NCBI GenBank assembly: GCA_002385825.1
Contig: DGEG01000120.1
Span: forward strand, 1-7,166
DNA from: Firmicutes bacterium UBA3932
GTDB lineage: Bacteria > Bacillota > Clostridia > Peptostreptococcales > Anaerovoracaceae
Reading direction: 5' to 3'
Length of the DNA: 7,166 nucleotides
Part shown: in pieces, positions 4,533-7,166 of the stretch
How the letters are laid out: each line of letters begins with the position of its first letter
Numbering within the stretch: position 1 is the stretch's first letter
Notes under the pieces: model-generated
Database searches by the model: none
Seen by the model: only the letters and a program-made list of their open reading frames with translations
Told to the model about the DNA's origin: nothing
Program-made: the position numbers and the translations under genes

Positions 4533-7166
4533 ATGCCACAACCCGTTCAAATCGGTAAAAAAACCAGGATGAGCTACTCGAGAATTCAGGAAGTAGCCCC
4601 TATGCCAAATCTGATCCAGATCCAAAAAGATTCTTATGATTGGTTTATCAAAGAAGGTTTGAAAGAGGTCTTCGAAGACATATCTCCTATCAGGGATTAC
4701 GCAGACAATCTTGTCCTTGAATTTATTGACCATTCTATCAACGACGAGCCCAAGTACAATCAGGAAGAGTGTAAAGAAAGAGACGCATCTTATTGTGCTC
4801 CCCTGAAAGTCAAGGTCAGATTGGTAAATAAAGAAACCGGTGAAGTAAAGGAGCAAGAGGTTTTCATGGGAGATTTTCCTCTCATGACCGAAAAAGGCAC
4901 CTTTATTTATAACGGGGCGGAGCGTGTTGTCGTCACTCAGTTGGTTCGGTCACCCGGACCTTATTATGATGTTACCACAGATAAATCCAACAACAAGCTC
5001 TATTCAGCGCAGATTATTCCCAATCGCGGCGCATGGCTGGAGTACGAAACGGATTCCAACGAAGTGATTTCCGTGCGTGTGGATCGCACGAGAAAGCAGA
5101 CCATCACCACCCTCTTGAGGGCCCTTGCATATAAATCCGTGGAAGAGAAAGAACTGATTGAGAAAAGGAAGAACCCGAATATTTCTGATGCTGACCTGCA
5201 GAAAAAAATCCGCAGGTATAATGAGTTCTGCAGTGAAGTCGCAAAGCAGCTCTATGAGGGAACAAATGAAGAAATCCTTAAAATCTTCGGCGAGAACGAC
5301 CGTTTGGAAAAAACCTTAGCCAAAGATGTAGCAGTGAATTACGAAGAAGGGCTTAAGGAGATATATAAAAAACTGAGGCCGGGTGAACCGGCCACATTTG
5401 AGAGCGCCTATGATCTCGTTGAAGCGCTGTTCTTTGATACTAAGAGATACGACCTGGCAAAGGTCGGCAGATATAAATACAATAAGAAGCTTGGACTGGC
5501 CAACCGGATTGTAGGATGCAGAGCAGCCGAACCCATCGTCAGCCCCTTCACCGGCGAAGTGCTGGCGGAAGAAGGGACACTCATCAATCGCAATTTGGCC
5601 ATGGCCATAGAAAATTCCGGCGCGGAATACGTCATGGTTTACAGCAAGACGGTGGAAGGCAGACCGGTGAGGGTTATCGGTAATTGCTTTGTAAACCTTC
5701 AGGACTTCGTTCCCTTTGATCCGGCGGAATTGAAGCTTCCCAACAAGGTTTACTTTCCCGTGTTGAAGTGGATTTTGGAGAACTACGAGGGTGAGGAGAA
5801 CATCAAGGAAGCAATACTATCTTTAAAGAATAAGCTTTCTCCCAAGCACATCATCCTCGATGACATAATCGCATCTATCAGTTATATTCTCAACCTTACG
5901 GATGGTATCGGCTTCATCGACGATATCGACCACCTGGGCAACAGAAGGCTCAGGACCGTAGGGGAATTGTTGCAGAATCAGTTCCGTATCGGCCTTGCCC
6001 GTATGGAACGTGTCATAAAAGAGAGAATGACCATTCAGGATATTGAGGTCACGACGCCTCAGGCTCTGATGAACATCAGACCGGTGACAGCGGCTATAAA
6101 AGAATTCTTCGGCAGCAGCCAGCTGTCCCAGTTCATGGATCAGACCAATCCACTTGCGGAACTTACCCACAAGAGAAGGCTTTCCGCTTTGGGCCCCGGC
6201 GGTCTGTCAAGGGAAAGGGCCGGTTTTGAGGTGAGGGACGTTCACCATTCTCATTACGGCCGGATGTGCCCCATCGAGACCCCGGAAGGACCCAACATCG
6301 GGCTCATTGGTTCTTTGACCACCTATGCCCGAGTTAACGAATACGGTTTTATCGAGACTCCTTATCGCGTGGTCGACAAGGCTGCCGGCCGGGTTACCGA
6401 AGAGATCCAGTATATAACGGCAGATGAAGAGGAGCAGGTAATTATAGCTCAGGCCAACGAACCGTTGGATAGCGAAGGCCATTTCATAAATCAAAAAGTC
6501 GTAGTGAGAAAACCCGGTGGCGAGCTGGATCTGGTTCCGAGAGAAGAAGTGGATTATATGGACGTATCCCCGAAACAGGTGGTATCCGTAGCTACGGCTA
6601 TGATTCCTTTCCTGGAAAACGACGATGCCAACCGTGCGCTGATGGGTTCCAACATGCAGCGGCAGGCTGTGCCCCTGCTGGTAACAGATGCTCCTATCGT
6701 GGGCACCGGCATGGAATATATTGCCGCAAGAGATTCGGGAGTTGTAGTGCTCGCCAAAGAATCGGGTACGGTAGAATATGTGGATGCAAACAGAATAAGG
6801 ATCAGAAGAGATAGAGACAACGGCATCGATGAGTACAAACTGTTGAAATTCAAACGTTCCAACCAGGGAACTTGCATCAATCAGAAGCCCATTGTAAATC
6901 GCGGTGAACGGGTGGAGGCCGGAGAAGTCATTGCAGACGGTCCCGCTACGGATATGGGCGAAATTGCATTGGGTAAGAACCTTCTTGTAGGATTTATGAC
7001 TTGGGAAGGTTATAACTACGAAGACGCTATCGTCATCAACGAGAGATTGATTATGGACGATACCCTGACCTCTATTCATATCGAGGAATACGAGGCGGAG
7101 GCGAGAGATACAAAGCTCGGTCCGGAGGAAATCACCAGGGACATTCCGAACGTTGGCGAAGATGCG
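4533..7166 (+). CDS. rpoB: DNA-directed RNA polymerase subunit beta (3' end beyond the window)
   Basis: The frame is open from the ATG to the last base, giving 878 residues of a protein usually about 1,150-1,250 long in Bacillota. AAGGAG (4519-4524) lies eight bases before the start. Landmarks are MTEKGTFIYNGAERVVVTQLVRSPG near residue 117, GFIDDIDHLGNRRLRTVGELLQNQF from 460, and the rifampicin region GSSQLSQFMDQTNPLAELTHKRRLSALGPGG from 527. These are followed by IETPEGPNIGLIGSL, MGSNMQRQAVPLL and GYNYEDAIVINER, whose acidic pair is E830/D831. The residues matching the classic rifampicin-resistance sites (E. coli D516, H526, S531) are wild type here: D536, H546 and S551. The flap, the catalytic-centre lysines and the C-terminal clamp part lie beyond the window. 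The protein forms one side of the RNA polymerase active-site cleft. No frameshift or insertion is seen. Confidence 0.98.
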   Translation, partial: MPQPVQIGKKTRMSYSRIQEVAPMPNLIQIQKDSYDWFIKEGLKEVFEDISPIRDYADNLVLEFIDHSINDEPKYNQEECKERDASYCAPLKVKVRLVNKETGEVKEQEVFMGDFPLMTEKGTFIYNGAERVVVTQLVRSPGPYYDVTTDKSNNKLYSAQIIPNRGAWLEYETDSNEVISVRVDRTRKQTITTLLRALAYKSVEEKELIEKRKNPNISDADLQKKIRRYNEFCSEVAKQLYEGTNEEILKIFGENDRLEKTLAKDVAVNYEEGLKEIYKKLRPGEPATFESAYDLVEALFFDTKRYDLAKVGRYKYNKKLGLANRIVGCRAAEPIVSPFTGEVLAEEGTLINRNLAMAIENSGAEYVMVYSKTVEGRPVRVIGNCFVNLQDFVPFDPAELKLPNKVYFPVLKWILENYEGEENIKEAILSLKNKLSPKHIILDDIIASISYILNLTDGIGFIDDIDHLGNRRLRTVGELLQNQFRIGLARMERVIKERMTIQDIEVTTPQALMNIRPVTAAIKEFFGSSQLSQFMDQTNPLAELTHKRRLSALGPGGLSRERAGFEVRDVHHSHYGRMCPIETPEGPNIGLIGSLTTYARVNEYGFIETPYRVVDKAAGRVTEEIQYITADEEEQVIIAQANEPLDSEGHFINQKVVVRKPGGELDLVPREEVDYMDVSPKQVVSVATAMIPFLENDDANRALMGSNMQRQAVPLLVTDAPIVGTGMEYIAARDSGVVVLAKESGTVEYVDANRIRIRRDRDNGIDEYKLLKFKRSNQGTCINQKPIVNRGERVEAGEVIADGPATDMGEIALGKNLLVGFMTWEGYNYEDAIVINERLIMDDTLTSIHIEEYEAEARDTKLGPEEITRDIPNVGEDA

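Noticed and set aside
6207..7079. Long minus-strand open frame of 290 codons
   Set aside because: It lies fully antisense to unmistakable RpoB sequence, and its translation resembles no known family. It is a shadow of codon bias in rpoB.

Overview
The window is a core housekeeping locus of a Bacillota genome, most likely of the class Clostridia. The evidence is the gene order rpmG-secE-nusG-rplK-rplA-[L10 leader]-rplJ-rplL-rpoB, a four-cysteine L33, a short single-membrane-span SecE, a Bacillota-type RpoB rifampicin region (MDQTNPLAELTHKRR) and strong AGGAGG-like ribosome binding sites. The species cannot be named from the sequence alone. No prophage, transposase, toxin-antitoxin, CRISPR or defence gene is visible.

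Layout. Positions 1-156 hold the end of an interspersed repeat followed by AT-rich DNA, then a small DUF1294 membrane protein (157-435). A promoter-like sequence near 452-478 opens the ribosomal/transcription cluster: L33 (579-728), SecE (750-989), NusG (1009-1662), L11 (1732-2157) and L1 (2206-2907), all on the + strand and closely spaced. A 257-base gap follows. It carries the L10 leader (about 2962-3071), which ends in an intrinsic terminator, and a GC-rich structured stretch before rplJ (3165-3683, L10) and rplL (3736-4110, L7/L12). A terminator (4128-4160) closes rplJL. The next ~290 bases hold a GC-rich inverted-repeat element (4214-4349, plus an extra end copy at 4381-4397) and then a near-consensus sigma-A promoter (4454-4482). 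That promoter reads into rpoB (4533 to the window edge), of which 878 residues are present and the C-terminus is missing.

How the parts fit. L11, L1, L10 and L7/L12 build the ribosome stalk and L1 arm. NusG and RpoB belong to the transcription elongation machinery, and SecE to the Sec translocon. Stalk protein supply is probably set by attenuation at the L10 leader. rpoB appears to have its own promoter behind a terminator, so RNA polymerase synthesis can be uncoupled from stalk synthesis.

The least ordinary content is the repeat family. A composite element with 25-base perfect inverted arms lies between rplL and rpoB, and an obvious relative lies at the window start. A possible degenerate, internally deleted relative lies in the rplJ 5' untranslated region. 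All three are in non-coding spacers of essential operons. No existing repeat family was recognised. Apart from this, the genes look normal; the acidic N-terminal extension of NusG is the only notable protein oddity.
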